Positions 43,412 to 55,210 are shown, counted from the first letter of the stretch. The stretch: DNA of 64,000 bases from Breviolum minutum Mf 1.05b.01 (GCA_000507305.1 DF239755.1:62001-126000); one strand, 5' to 3'. Notes: generated by a model from the sequence alone, not told the origin. Numbers and translations: made by a program.

Positions 43412-43519
43412 ATGGGTGGTTTGGGTTGGTGGTTTGGATTCCTGGGATCCCCTTATGAAAAGGATTGTTACTTAGGGGTGCCCCTAGAATCCCAAACCAC
43501 CAATCCAAACCACCAATTA
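43412..43519. repeat. Inverted-repeat element, about 108 bp
   Basis: The left arm GGTGGTTTGGGTTGGTGGTT and onward is the near reverse complement of the right arm ending AAACCACCAATTAATT. Arms are about 40 bp with several mismatches; the loop is about 25 bp. Confidence 0.75.
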
Positions 43520-44119
43520 ATTATTTGGTGATGTGACCTTCAAATTCACGAAAAATCATCCAAGAAATTCTTTCACCATTTCGAGGTCGTCACTTTCTCG
43601 GTGCTTTTTGTCCTTTTTCTGGGTCCTGGCAATCGTCTCAGCATCTCGGGCAAACACGAATGACAAAACGAGTTTTTTGTTTGTGTTTTTTGCTTCGTCA
43701 GAACAACGAAAACATTGTCAAGCTGCACACGTTTTGATGTTGATTTGTGGGTGCTTTCATGATGATTTGCGGTTGCTTTGATGTTGATTGTAGTTGCTGT
43801 GATATTGATTGATGTTTTTGAGATTCCAAATATGGGAGGATACTTTTGAAGAAAGTTGTTTTTGAAAATATTAGGATTCCAAACCAAGGAACTTCGGGGT
43901 TCAAATTTGTATTTGCAGATTTGAGTGTAGTTTTTCTTTCTGGCGCTTTAGTTCCACCCAGATGATGTTCACCTGTTTGGGAACATCTATGCATTGCTTA
44001 TCACTCTTTCTTGACGGAAACCAACTATGCCCAAACATACTTAAACAACACTGACAATGAGATGATAATTTCCCCTGACTTGATTCAAATGTGTTTAGTT
44101 TATACGGCGTCTTGTTTAA

Positions 44120-44317
44120 CATGGCAATGTCAAATTCTGTTGTGCTTTTCTTTGTTACACGTGTTTTGCTGGAAGATCCTATCATCCTACCCCACCATTT
44201 GAAGGTCCTGGGATTACCCTTGCGCGCTTCGAAGAGAGCGCAGCACATCAGGGCGGACTGCCATTGGATCGAGGTGGAAAAGGGAGCCCATCGGTGATTA
44301 AATCAAGGACCTCGTGA
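44120..44317 (+). CDS. Coding candidate in a CpG-rich block
   Basis: 65 codons open; the 3' half reads PPFEGPGITLARFEESAAHQ, then GGLPLDRGGKGSPSVIKS. 44215-44290 is markedly CpG-rich. GCTGGAAG|ATCC at about 44175 could be an acceptor and GTGGAA at 44273 a donor. A second frame (RASKRAQHIRADCHWIEVEK) is also open. Confidence 0.33.
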   Translation, partial: HGNVKFCCAFLCYTCFAGRSYHPTPPFEGPGITLARFEESAAHQGGLPLDRGGKGSPSVIKSRTS

Positions 44318-44735
44318 CATGATGAAATTTGTTAACGGAACGCCCTAAAAAGGAAATTCTGAAGGGTCCGGAGATGAATCTTGCTTTTTAGATTTATTAA
44401 TTTAGTCATTTCAACAAATCAGAACAAAACAGTTTTTGTCCATTTGGAACACGTTCCTAATCTGGGAACATCTAGAAAACGGATCATGCTGCAACATCTT
44501 ATGAGCAATTCCCGATATCAAGGTGGAACTGTTCTACTTACACTTGTTTCTCCGCAACCCCACATGTCGTTTGAATTCTGGGAACTGTTGAACGGCGCTG
44601 ATTCCCTGGTACTGTAACTGAGCATTTGGACAAGGGCAGAGAGGAGTCAAGCAAAGTTTGGGTCAAGCAATGTTTTGTGGTGTCACCTTGCTTGAGACAT
44701 GATGTCCATTGCAAACCTTTGATTGGAATATAATC

Positions 44736-44832
44736 CTTCCTCCCATAATCATGGAAGTGAAAAATGGGTAACTCCAATAGTAATTACCTTTTAAATATAG
44801 CCATTTTCCACTTCCATGATTATGGGAGGAAG
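44736..44832. repeat. Near-perfect hairpin, 32-bp arms
   Basis: 44736-44767 is the reverse complement of 44801-44832 with one mismatch (arm begins CTTCCTCCCATAATCATGG). The loop is 33 bp and AT-rich. Not associated with any open frame. Confidence 0.92.
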
Positions 44833-44869
44833 AGAAATTGAATATCATAATATTCTTCAATTTGGCTTT

Positions 44870-45690
44870 TTAAAGTTTGTAGATGAAATGTAGCAGTGGC
44901 TTCACATTGATTTGGGTTGGTCGAGGATGGACTACGGTGGATGATTCAGACAATGAGGCACAATAAAACGCTACCCGGTACCCAAAATCCTCAAGAATCT
45001 TGTTTTAATGGATGCCCCATGCAATGAAAAGCCTTTCACCTCATCAATTTCTCTACGTTTTCGGATGTTTGAACGCCCTAAATTTTCGTTCCAACTGGTA
45101 GCCTCCCTGAAAGACTAGTTACTGTTAGTTCCTAACTTTGGATGGTGACATTGAGAAAAAAATGGGGAAGTGTATGATGAGTATACAAAAAACCTTTAAA
45201 ACATAATATGTAGAACACTTTTTCTCCCAAATTCATCGCTTTGCAAGGTGGCAACACGGAGTTGTTAGCATGTCATCGTGAAAGATGGCTTTTTTTCATT
45301 CCTTTTGGTGCTGGCATTATGGCTTCATTTGCATCCATCAGCATATTTCTTACAGCAGGGTGTCTTGGATAAAACCATTCAGTGTCTTTAAGCCGTGACC
45401 TTTTGGAGATCCATAAATGACCGTTACGTCATGAGACAGATCAAGTAACTTGAGTGTCTCCTGAAGCTAGATGTTGGTTGGTTTTTGGTATCCTTGATGT
45501 TTTTTGATGTTATTTCCGTGCGGGTTCTTTCAACACATGGCGGTCATAGCTCGTTGGACTGTTGATTTTTGTGCTTCCAAAGTCTGGTTGGTTGAAGCGT
45601 TTTAGCCATTCCATTACATATATGAGAGTTGAGCAAAAGGTCCTTAACAGGGGCCTTCATTGCGAAGGTCCTGGGGTATGCAGTTATTAG
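44870..45690. other. No supported gene
   Basis: Short frames only. TAGCCTCCCTGAAAGACTAG at 45101 resembles the end of dispersed repeat families 1 and 2. Confidence 0.35.
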
Positions 45691-46270
45691 TCTCGGCTAA
45701 AGTTTTTTTTTGAAATGGCGAAAGGAAATTATTTTTTGGCTAAAGATTTGGCGAAAGTTTATGTATATATGATATGTATAGAGTCTCGACCAATGTCCAA
45801 GAGCATGTTTACCAGGAAGGAAGGCAACCCGAAATACATGACTTTTGTATCTTGCGTTCTTCGCCTGATATCCCGTCCTTGGGCATTTTGTGAATGTATC
45901 GGTGAATTTGAAAAACGTTCCAATCTATCATATAGGTTTATTTTTCGCGAAAGTTTGGCGAAAGTTTTGCTAAAGCCTTGGCCAAAGACGGCCTTCATTT
46001 GAAGGCTAGGTGGCCTAAACTGTGGGCTTGCTAAGACTTCTGTGCAGGAGGTGGGTACTGCAGTTTGAGCGTGGAAGTGTCAGAACTGGCCGATGAAGGT
46101 GAGCAAGGACCAAAATAAAAAGATCGAATCTGAATGTGCAGCCACCACAGAAAAATTTCGGTGGCTCATTTGTCCGAGGTCCTGTTCGATACTCGCCTGA
46201 TGTACCGCGAAAGATAAACATGAGGTTCGCTAAAGTTTGGCGAAAGTAAATTATTTTTTCAGCGAAGATG
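45690..46270 (+). repeat. Island of GGCTAAAG / TTGGCGAAAG motifs
   Basis: TGGCGAAAG occurs near 45716, 45749, 45957 and 46238, alternating with GCTAAAG. GCCTTCATTTGAAGGC (45991-46006) is a perfect small hairpin. In one + frame (45715-46002) the motifs encode repeated Leu-Ala-Lys. It may be an old element or a coding repeat. Confidence 0.5.
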
Positions 46271-46326
46271 TCCTTTTCCGCGTGAAGGAATTTAGAACAA
46301 CCCTCATATTTAGAATGATATGATAC

Positions 46327-46420
46327 CTTCCTGGGAACTAACATATTACATATCACACCTATGGAAGATAAACATAAATTTCCCGGCTACCTTTGAAGGG
46401 GATGTGTTAGTTCCTTGGTG
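46327..46420. repeat. Dispersed repeat family 1, copy 4 (foldback)
   Basis: CCTGGGAACTAACATA at the left and the inverted TGTGTTAGTTCCTTGG at the right give terminal inverted repeats of about 15 bp; GGAAGATAAAC lies inside. Confidence 0.6.
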
Positions 46421-46582
46421 GGTAGTACTCGAGTTCTGTCCTGGTTTGGTTGGGATGTTCACATATTTCTTACTGCAACTGGCTCCATAGGAGTCTTTGG
46501 TTTTGTGTTTGCTGAGTGGTCTACGTCGAGTCAACAGATGCTGGGATTCTACAGTAATAGTATAGTCTACTCTAGAGATTAG
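46397..46582 (+). CDS. Coding candidate, hydrophobic
   Basis: 61 codons: WFGWDVHIFLTATGSIGVFG, then FVFAEWSTSSQQMLGFYSNS. A possible membrane helix. It partly overlaps the family 1 repeat, and a 136-codon antisense frame overlaps it, so support is weak. Confidence 0.22.
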   Translation, partial: RGCVSSLVGSTRVLSWFGWDVHIFLTATGSIGVFGFVFAEWSTSSQQMLGFYSNSIVYSRD

Positions 46583-46589
46583 TCCAGTA

Positions 46590-49500
46590 CATTGTATAGA
46601 GTTGAGAATAAAATGGAATTGAACAGGAAAGGGGAGTCTAGTAATAGTATAGTACAACTTGGATTTGCTGAAGGCAATGGGCAGGTGGCTTGTACGGTAA
46701 ATGGTACTTGCTTCTTCCTCTTTTGATATCCAAACAATATCTAGATCAGTCATCACCCAAGAGTGATTGTGATTTTAGGGATGTAAGACTTCCAAAATGG
46801 CTCCAACAAGGTATGTGAATAGTTTGTGAATAAGCATTGTTTGAAGCTCAATAAGTATTGATGAAGTGGAGACAGATGTCGAACATCGAAACTCAAAGGC
46901 TCTTTGGTCGACAAACTTCAAAATTCAACAATGTTCGTTTCTAGACTTTGTTCCTTAGTTAGGCCGGTGGTATTTGCATCATGAATGTACAATCCAAAAA
47001 CAGCATTAGATGATGTACAATATGTATATATATATTTATATACATGATTGTATTTGTTTTCAGCGTACATACAAAAGCAAAGTGGATTGTATTCCCCAAA
47101 CCTTTTCGGTTTCGCATGATACCCTTCCCCCAAAACAATCCCAGTCATTTTTTCCAAATTGTGAGACTGACAGCGTTTTTTTCAGGTCCTGGCACTTTTG
47201 GATTGCAGGTGTTTTTCTGCAATTTTCCTGTACCTTGGATTTTTCATTTCGCGATGGCCAAGGCCGTTTCCAACTGAGTGTTGGGTAGGGGTAGGAGGTG
47301 CGCAAACTAGGCCTTTCCTAGTTTGGGATGAGAAAAATAATCAACTAAACTTTTCATGGTACAAAAAATCATCGACATTTTAGCAAAAATTCAAAGGTTG
47401 CAAATGATTGTCGAGTTGTGGTGCATTTCTGCTGTGACTCAAGAACTTTTTGAGGATTTTTCACCCACAAGAAAGGACACTGTTGTTTTTCACCTCTCAA
47501 ATTGGGAATCTTGTTGTTTTGGTAAGCCAGCGTTTCTAGGAAAACCCTTGGACAGCAATAGAAGTTACCTCTATTTAACCTAAAGCTTTTGGAGATGATT
47601 GATGGTGTTTTCAGCAGTTTTGAAAGGTTGATATTATGGTTTAGATAAAGTATCATTGTTTCAGGTGATTGTTGTTCTTCAAAGAGTGGGTTTTAGTATC
47701 AGCTATCGAGTGGAATCAAAAACTACCCCCATATCCCTCCTTGAAACTAAGAGCTTTGGAGAAAAAAAAAGGTAATGATTTGAGTTTCCTTTCTGGATTA
47801 AACATGGCAAGCCATTAGTTTCACAGAGTGGTGTTAAAGGGTGGTGTATCTAAAAAAAACTATCCATAAATGTATTCTACAGTCAGTTGTACTTGCGATG
47901 TATCAAATTGCTGATATACACTGGCCGGACAAAAGTTATGCTCCTTGAGTCGTCCTACTGCAAACCCTTTCCTCCTAGAATCCTTTTGTCAACATGATTC
48001 TGGTCAATTTCCACCCCGGCAAAGCTTTTTTGTTTATTAAATTCAAAACGGGGTGATAATTGACCGTGCCACACCTGCCACGCAAAATGGACATGATAAA
48101 TCGATCCGGTACAGAACAAGTCATGACTCAAACCTTCAATAAGCGCAAACATTCTTCCTCTTGAAGTATGTTGCCTCTATGGCAACATGATGTAGCCTAC
48201 CTTAGGCATCTACATGATATTTGATATAGGTGGATGTTTACAACAAATAGCATCCTCACATTGTAGATATAATGCGTTGGCCGTTTTTAGTTTATTTGCT
48301 TTGCTGAGCTCCTTTTAGATGTTTATACACTTGCACACTTGTCAAGAAGCATGTTGGGATTTAGTTGGATGTTTCACTTACCAAGGCATCTACGGTTTGG
48401 CAACTGCTTTGGATGAATGTATTTTAGCATTACGTCAGGGATTTGCCACTCGGTGGGCGTTAGATTCCCCACAGTGAGGTGCACCTTGTTTTGGAAAATC
48501 ATGAACAAAACATGGGGCAGACATAGCAGATACCAGCCCCAAGTAGTTGAACTTGGATTTGGATGTGTTTTTGGTTGCTTCGACTTGGAGAAGATAATGG
48601 CACCATTACAAGGTAAGATGAGATGTTAGATGAGATAATGCCTGAGCAGCCGATGATTTGTTGGTTGGGAAATTACCAAAAGGCTTCTTTCGCGCGCCAC
48701 GTGAGCAGTGAAAAGACACATTGGTTTTATTGGATCATGCTCGTTGAGTTCTTTTAACCTTAGTTATAGAGATTAGATTGTTATGTATTTATATATGTGT
48801 TATACATGTGTTTTATCGCCAATCAAACGAACGGATCAGAAGCCTATCCAACCAGGATTTCGTGAAAGCACAGATGTCTTGTGTGTTTGAGTTTTGACAT
48901 AAGCTTGTGGATATGAAACTTACCTGCAAAGTTGACCAAAGTTGAGTCCCGACTTAGAACTGATGTTTTTGCTCTCGCGGATGGGGAGAAAAAGCAGCGA
49001 TTCTTTTAAAAGGACAGGGTAGGAAAATTGAATCTGTAGATTGAACCACTTCCAATTTTGGCTCTGAGAAATGAGCTAGTTAGCTGTAAATTCCAGGTTT
49101 TTGTGTTGGGATGTAATTTTCCCTTTGGTGACGTGACATGCCAAGAGAAATCCTCCTTTTCTACCAGGGAATACATTTGCAAAAAGCTGGAACTGTTCCT
49201 TCAAAAGTACTGTCAGGATTGTACAATTTCCTTGTTTTTTATTTCCGGTATTGATTGACATGGAGAAACTTTTGATTCTCAATACCTAAGGCAATCTCCA
49301 CAAAACCTAGATTTCAACAATTTGAGCATCTCTCAACTTCTGATTTGGATTCAAAAAAACAACTTAAACCTGTTACTGTTTTGTATTTTTTGGACAAGAA
49401 AGAATGAGGAGTCGATGTCAAGTCAAGCAGAATTTTGTATTTTGTGTCATTGATTTCGACTCGAGGTTGAGATAAATCATATGGTCTATCTCATTTGTCC

Positions 49501-49830
49501 TTTGGGATTTCTCGAGGCAGGGGCCTTGTTGGGGTCGCGATGAATCAACAAAAGCACGGGAAATCCAGGGTTTTTGTTGGCGTGTTTCCGTGGGAGAGGT
49601 TTTTGGAAGGAATTTTCTCTGAAGGTAACCAAACTAGCTTTGAGACATTTGCATTTGTTTCGATAGAATCATTCATCTTTTATGTACATATAATATAATT
49701 ACATATAATATATACACCTATTACATGGTTTCAAAAGTATCCGTTGTTTATACTACATAAAATATCCATAATCAGATGGAAACACTTGGCAACTGAAAGA
49801 CAGCTCCTCACAGATTGGTCATGAAAACTA
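46590..49830. other. No well-supported gene
   Basis: Many 60-95 codon frames on both strands. The most exon-like are 47915-48037 (+, LAGQKLCSLSRPTANPFLLE) and 48417-48614 (+, ending VVELGFGCVFGCFDLEKIMA before a GTAAGA donor). None has a family motif. Confidence 0.35.
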
Positions 49831-49839
49831 GGCTATTTG

Positions 49840-50030
49840 AAGCCAACTGTTACCCAGTTCTGCCCTGACACCACCTTCAAGTCATGGGGCATTTGAAGCA
49901 TTGATTTTTTCTCAACAAAACAAATTGAGTCCTCTTAGCTCATCCAAAACAAAAGCAACACCTGGCGAAAGTTTTAGCTCCAAAGTAGAGCAATCTGAAC
50001 ACCCGAAAGTGTCAACAGAAGATGCACCAT
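49840..50030 (+). CDS. Coding candidate, low-complexity linker
   Basis: An open frame ending at a GTAAGA donor. It reads SALTPPSSHGAFEALIFSQQ, NKLSPLSSSKTKATPGESFS, then KVEQSEHPKVSTEDAP: Ser/Pro/Lys-rich and probably disordered. Candidate acceptor TGTTACCCAG. Confidence 0.33.
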
Positions 50031-50441
50031 GTAAGATAAGTTAGAGCATCTGCAACTGTCCCAACAGATGATTTTGCTGCTGGTTCAGGATTGAGCAATT
50101 GAGGTTCAAATCAATTGGCCAAATTATGAGTCTCATGTTGGTTGTGTTGTTATGTTCTAACAATCCAGATGGGTAAACTGGGTAAATGTGAATCGATTGG
50201 GCATTTTTGTTGATAAAACGCGTGGGATTTTTCCCCAAATTCAGCTTCACAGTTCCATAGTTCCATCCTTCCCAAAAAGGCCTAGCAATTCAAAAGAAAA
50301 GGCGTAGGAGGAATGGTGAGGGGTAGTTGAACAATGATCCAAGGCCTCAACAAATTTGTTGCAAGGATGGAACTGGTGGCTTTTGAAACTACCATTCTCT
50401 AGTTGGTTTGATGAGATGAGTTTAGTTAATTTTGATGTTCT

Positions 50442-50452
50442 TGTCGTTGTCG

Positions 50453-50500
<48 letters not shown>
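50442..50500 (+). repeat. (GTT)n microsatellite
   Basis: About 19 GTT units with two GTC variants at the 5' end. Confidence 0.97.
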
Positions 50501-50929
50501 CTCCCAAGGAACTAAGTCTGGATCACTGGATCTTGGAGAATTATCGCTTTGTGACAGGGCGCCTGGGATCTTGAAGTTAGTCTATTGTTCATCGTCGTTT
50601 CAAGGTTTCCTGGTGAATCGCTCTACTCTGATTCGATCACATCTTCAAGAAAAACATAACTCCCAGGTTCTTCCCAGTGACCATTTTGGAGTTTTTAGTG
50701 ACCTTTTCAGGGGTTAAGGGACCTCCATTTAGGTTATCAAAAGGTCACTTGGAGCCCCTTCCCGCAATACTAGTTGACGACCTTCATCACAAAGCACATC
50801 GAGGATCAGCCCATTTGTTTGGGCGGAAGTGCATAGGATCAGCCTCATCCAATCAGGCAAAAGGATTGCACCTTGAGTAGTTGAGAGTTATATTTACATT
50901 CCGGAAGTTTAACATGTCCCTCAAAAGTT

Positions 50930-50973
50930 ACCTTCCCAAAAGGAACATAGCCTTCCAACCATCATTTTTCAGC
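50930..50973 (-). repeat. Dispersed repeat family 2, copy 3
   Basis: ACCTTCCCAAAAGGAACAT, then CCTTCCAACCATCATTTTTC; aligns with 59062-59106 over about 44 bases. Confidence 0.55.
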
Positions 50974-50999
50974 AGCTATATATAGAACTTCACGGGTGT

Positions 51000-51815
51000 G
51001 TAGGTCATTTTCTTCCAAACTGATGATGTTTTTCATCAATCATGTGATGTTTCTGCGGATTTACCTACAATCGTACAATCTAGAGTCACCATCATGTTAC
51101 AGTAGAATTGGAAATTATTGAGCTAGACATGTTACCGGTACCTTACCTGGTCAGTTGGTGGTCCCAAAGATTGTTTAATTTTCAGCTTTTCCCAGCAAGC
51201 ATTGCTTGTCCCATGTATGTCAATCATCATTGTGCTTGACTTGGGAAGGTTCAAGTCATAGGGATCATTGGTAATTTTGGAATTCCAGTAAAAGTGTGTT
51301 ATATCCACCCAAAAAAATTAGAGGACATGCTTCCGGGCTTCCATATATAACTTTGCTTCAAATAGTATCAATCAGTACAGTACTAGTGTTTTCTGTTTAA
51401 GGGAATCCCAAGTTATGAATCTTACCTTCACTTTCCATGTCAAGGAAGATCACTTCGCTAGTTTTACGTGGTGGTGTACAAGTTATATTGGCATTGTGGG
51501 TAGAAGCTACAGTTTTGTATCGACTGAAATGTGCCTTGGCAACAAGTGATCAAACTCGAACGGTTGTGGACCCCTTTACGATGTTTTGGAAGGGTTAACC
51601 ATCAAACAATTTTGTACACATTGAGGGCTTGCTATTTGCCTATTTATAAGGATTAGTGAAGGATAATGAGGGGGATATTATTTTTTCCACCTGCCTATTG
51701 AATCTTTAAAATGGTAAATATGTGGTAAAACTTGCTTGTTGTTGGTGTTTTCCTAGATCATGCCTCCAATCTCTTTCTGTTTGTGCTTGTTTTCTTTCTC
51801 TCCTGGCCGATTGGC
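51000..51815. other. No supported gene
   Basis: TAATTTTCAG at 51185 is a good acceptor before SQQALLVPCMSIIIVLDLG or, with a GTATGT donor at 51215, a 29-base exon. Otherwise stop-dense. Confidence 0.3.
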
Positions 51816-51818
51816 CAG

Positions 51819-51923
51819 GCGACCGACGATCAAATGAGGAACCATCTGATGGATTGTGTTTCTTCTATTTCATCCTCCCAAAAATGGCCTAGAAATACTG
51901 ATAAACAAAAACATTACGATTAA
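51819..51923 (+). CDS. Exon candidate
   Basis: Follows CTGGCCGATTGGCCAG in phase 0: ATDDQMRNHLMDCVSSISSS, then QKWPRNTDKQKHYD and TAA. A second frame (EEPSDGLCFFYFILPKM) is also open. Confidence 0.28.
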   Translation, partial: ATDDQMRNHLMDCVSSISSSQKWPRNTDKQKHYD

Positions 51924-52382
51924 TGATTATGTATACAATGATTTGCCCATAGACTATAATGGTAAAGAAGTTAGGGTTGGTTTGGGTGCAGATGGTTTGG
52001 TAAAACTTTCAGTCTCTGCGTTTTTTGTGATGAAATTAAATGTTTGTTATCCAAAAAGTCATGCAATCAAGTTATCCGTGGGAAGATTTATTGGTGTCCC
52101 TTCCCCACAAAAGATTGGCCAATCCTTGAAATCACTGGCATCCATGAGGTCATCAAAAACCTGTCAAATATGACTCCATCCAACAACTCACCGGTGCGTG
52201 TTTTTCTTGAGCAATTTCTACTCCCTCCAATTAAGCAAAAAAGCCAGGTTTGAGGGGGGAATATATAAGTTTTCAAAAGTGCTTTGACAATTGGATCCTG
52301 GCAAGTTTTTTACAGCCTATTCTACTCTTTTGTGAATCCATTATATATTTGTGGTGTTTTTTTTTCCCCTTGAAAAAAACAG

Positions 52383-52413
52383 AGTCGCCATTGCTGGTGG
52401 CCGTTCACGTGAG
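52383..52413 (+). CDS. Very short exon candidate
   Basis: Follows a long T/C tract and AAACAG; reads SPLLVAVHV; ends at GTATGA (or GTGAGG five bases earlier). Confidence 0.2.
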
Positions 52414-52994
52414 GTATGAAAGCTTTCAGTGGTCATGCGAAGAGTCCGATGTGTCTCCAACTCACCTTTTTGTGGTGGATCCAGGCATCGATTTTAACCA
52501 ACGAAAAAAATGCCACATAAAAACGATTGGATGATCTCTGGTGGTTGGTGGATCACAGCTCAGGTTGTTTGATGTATTGATTTTATTTGATTTTATTGTC
52601 CAAGTCTGTGATTTGTTATGATGACTTGAAATCACCTGCCATTTGTTGTATGCCATTGTCATGATGATTATATTTCATTTGAATCGTATCGGCAACCACC
52701 CATTTGTATAGAATTGTGGAACCCAACAATGATGGTTTGAGGAGGATGTTCCTTTATTCAGGTTCCAATCAGGTTCCATGTTTGTTTTTATGATCCTCCG
52801 CCTGCCCACTCTCAGTTGTCTTGGAGTGTGAGGCACCACTATCTTTTTCCCTACTCCTCAATTAATCCATTCAGGCTTCAACAAAAAAAACAGCGCACTT
52901 GCTTGGACTTGCCTCAAAACCACCCTGTGGGTGAAACATCCAAAGAATAAAGAAAACATCTTCACAATTGAAAGATGTGTATATTTTGGATCAG

Positions 52995-53123
52995 TTGGAT
53001 TGCCAAGTTCCTCAGAACTGGCCCATCAAAAGCTCAAGAGATGGACCACCTAGTGTCATTTCTGTCCAACCCAGGATCTGATTCATATAATAGACTTAAT
53101 CACCCTAGGGATCCAATCACCTC
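52995..53123 (+). CDS. Exon candidate
   Basis: Lies between TATTTTGGATCAG and GTGAGA. It reads WIAKFLRTGPSKAQEMDHLV, then SFLSNPGSDSYNRLNHPRDP. Soluble composition; family unknown. Confidence 0.3.
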
Positions 53124-53188
53124 GTGAGAATGATGAACCTAAATACTATGCTGAGGAGTTGATGTTTTACATATCAATCATTCTCTGA

Positions 53189-53365
53189 CCACATGATTGG
53201 ATGACTAGGGTTAGTAATATCTTGTGGCTTTGCGTCGCAGGTCCTTCTACTTCCTTTTGTTTTGCTTCCCGGTACTGGCCTTTCGGGTTTGTTCCGGAGG
53301 GTGCTTTGACGCTTGGAGAAACGCCGAAGGCACTGTTGTTGCCGTACATGGCATCGAATGGCTAA
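53189..53365 (+). CDS. Coding candidate in a CpG-rich block
   Basis: 58 codons. The 3' part reads FGFVPEGALTLGETPKALLL, then PYMASNG and TAA; 53270-53350 is CpG-rich. CTTTGCGTCGCAG at 53240 may be the acceptor. A 107-codon antisense frame overlaps, so strand is uncertain. Confidence 0.3.
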   Translation, partial: PHDWMTRVSNILWLCVAGPSTSFCFASRYWPFGFVPEGALTLGETPKALLLPYMASNG

Positions 53366-53873
53366 GGGGGATTTTTTCACAATGAGGCACATGTACATCC
53401 AAAATTTACACGGAAAATGATAGATGTCAGTTTTAGTTGAGTAGTAAAACCAATCAAATTTGCCTGGGGCCTCTAATTTTGAGACACTACCAGGCATGGA
53501 TATAGTTAGCTACATCTCAGCTTTTCAATGCACAATGGCCAATCTTTGTCTGGAGAGAGAGGTCGATGGCAATGATGTCTAGTTGATGATGTCACTGGTG
53601 TCATTTGAATGTTATGATATTTCTCAGTTGCATAGATTTCTTTCGATCGTGTTTACCAATTTATCACAGCAAATGCAGGTTTTTCAGACTTTGGGGGTGC
53701 ACTGAAGTGTGAGTGCTCCTTCCACAAGAGTTCCCAAAACGATATTGCAACATTTGGTTTACACCAAACAGTTAACACATGGAGTCAAAAGCATGAAGTG
53801 AAACACCATCCATGACCTTGAATACACATTGTTGTTTTTGTGATGGAAGGATTTGTTGATACTTTTTTTTCAG

Positions 53874-53956
53874 ACAGGTTTCCACCTTTTGAATAATTCC
53901 ACAAAGGTACTACGTTTCCAAGCAAGAGTGCACATATCTCTGTGGTTGAATGATAT
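53874..53956 (+). CDS. Exon candidate with near-consensus splice sites
   Basis: ACTTTTTTTTCAG precedes it and GTAAGTAT follows. It reads TGFHLLNNSTKVLRFQARVH, then ISLWLND, entering in phase 0 and leaving in phase 2. Only this frame continues to the donor sensibly. No family recognised; the best individual splice-site pair in the right half. Confidence 0.4.
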
Positions 53957-54963
53957 GTAAGTATCCATTAATATTACACTGTTTAACAGTATAGAGCAGC
54001 CGGCTATCACTAAGATAACAAGTTATAACAAATTGAAGTCCTTCAAGTGTACTTTTCCAGCCGGATACTGGCGTTCAAGCTTCATTTTCTTGGAAAGCTT
54101 TGAGGTGTCAGCTTTTTGATTGCGTATTTGTTGGGCACCATTCAAACGATTCGGATGTTGCGTGTGATCTTGTCAAAGTACCTTGTTTCTGTTGAGATGG
54201 TGGGAAGGGTGGACATATTGAATCTTGAATCTTATCATGATGTCAAATGATTCAAGTTGTTCTTGTTCTGGAAAGGTAGTTTAGGATTGTTAGAATTTAT
54301 TTTGATATAGATATTGTTCACTTCGGGAAAGGTTACGTGGATCATGACCCTACAACCATCCAAGAGTACCAGAAAGTCCCTGATGCCACCTGAGGAGCTA
54401 CCAAATCAACTTCCGTTGGTAAAACTGTACGTTTCAGTAAGGCCTATGTTATTTTTTGTTTCTGACAACTCCTATCAGCAGGGATTTGTTGGGGCAACCC
54501 CACGTTCACCTCCCTGACTCCAGAAGAAGACACCTAGGAATGTGAGGGAAGAGTGGGATTGTTTATGAATCCCCCAGTGTTTCACACGATGAATTCTTGT
54601 CACTATTTTTTGTGAGAAAGCTGTGTATTATACCATCATTGTCATGATTACTATTTGAAGCGGGTTCAGGTGAGTTATGACATCATGTAGGTATGTGTTT
54701 GACATGATAGATCTTTTTCAGGATATTTAGCTCACCTACAAAAAACAACATGATCCATGTGGTCTTCTTAAGTGGACATTTTCTGCAAAAAACATGATGG
54801 AAATATACCGTAAACCATCCATGAATCTCCAGCACTGCTAAGGTGACCTATAAAACCATCGAACTTTGGTCAACTGGCGTAGTTTCTGAAAGTGACGACT
54901 TATGATATGAGTGTTTAATGTTTATATATGTGCGATATAATTTGTCCGTCGTGTTTTTCTTAG

Positions 54964-55210
54964 GTGGAAATTTGTTGGTTGGGTAAGATATGATGTTCGA
55001 ATCGACCAGATAGATGATCATCATTTGCATGTGTTTGTTGTATACAAATCGGTGACGATTGTCAATATTTTGGGAATTGTTTATCTTGTCAAACCAGAAT
55101 CTGCAAACCCCAAACGTTCCTTACAACTGTCAGCTGACAGCCAAGAGGCAAACATACATTTACATACATATATAATATATATATATACACAGCAGTTTGG
55201 AAGGCCGTAA
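54964..55210 (+). CDS. Coding candidate with good acceptor
   Basis: GTGTTTTTCTTAG precedes WKFVGWVRYDVRIDQIDDHH, then LHVFVVYKSVTIVNILGIVY and LVKPESANPKRS; the end runs into TA-rich sequence, so the exon must stop earlier. It contains a likely hydrophobic helix. Confidence 0.33.

Noticed and set aside
46346-46756. Antisense ORF of 136 codons
   Set aside because: Partly made of the family 1 repeat; no recognisable domain.
49051-49066. CCAATTTTGGCTCTGAG as a relict dinoflagellate spliced leader
   Set aside because: Only the CATTTTGGCTC-like core matches, with an insertion and altered end; no upstream match and no mRNA-like sequence follows.
53174-53497. Antisense ORF of 107 codons with a Lys/Arg-rich centre
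   Set aside because: Its open centre mirrors the CpG-rich + frame at 53270-53365; kept as a shadow, though strand is not proven.
54990-55002. GTTCGAATCG as a tRNA B box
   Set aside because: No matching A box, acceptor stem or anticodon arm at proper spacing.
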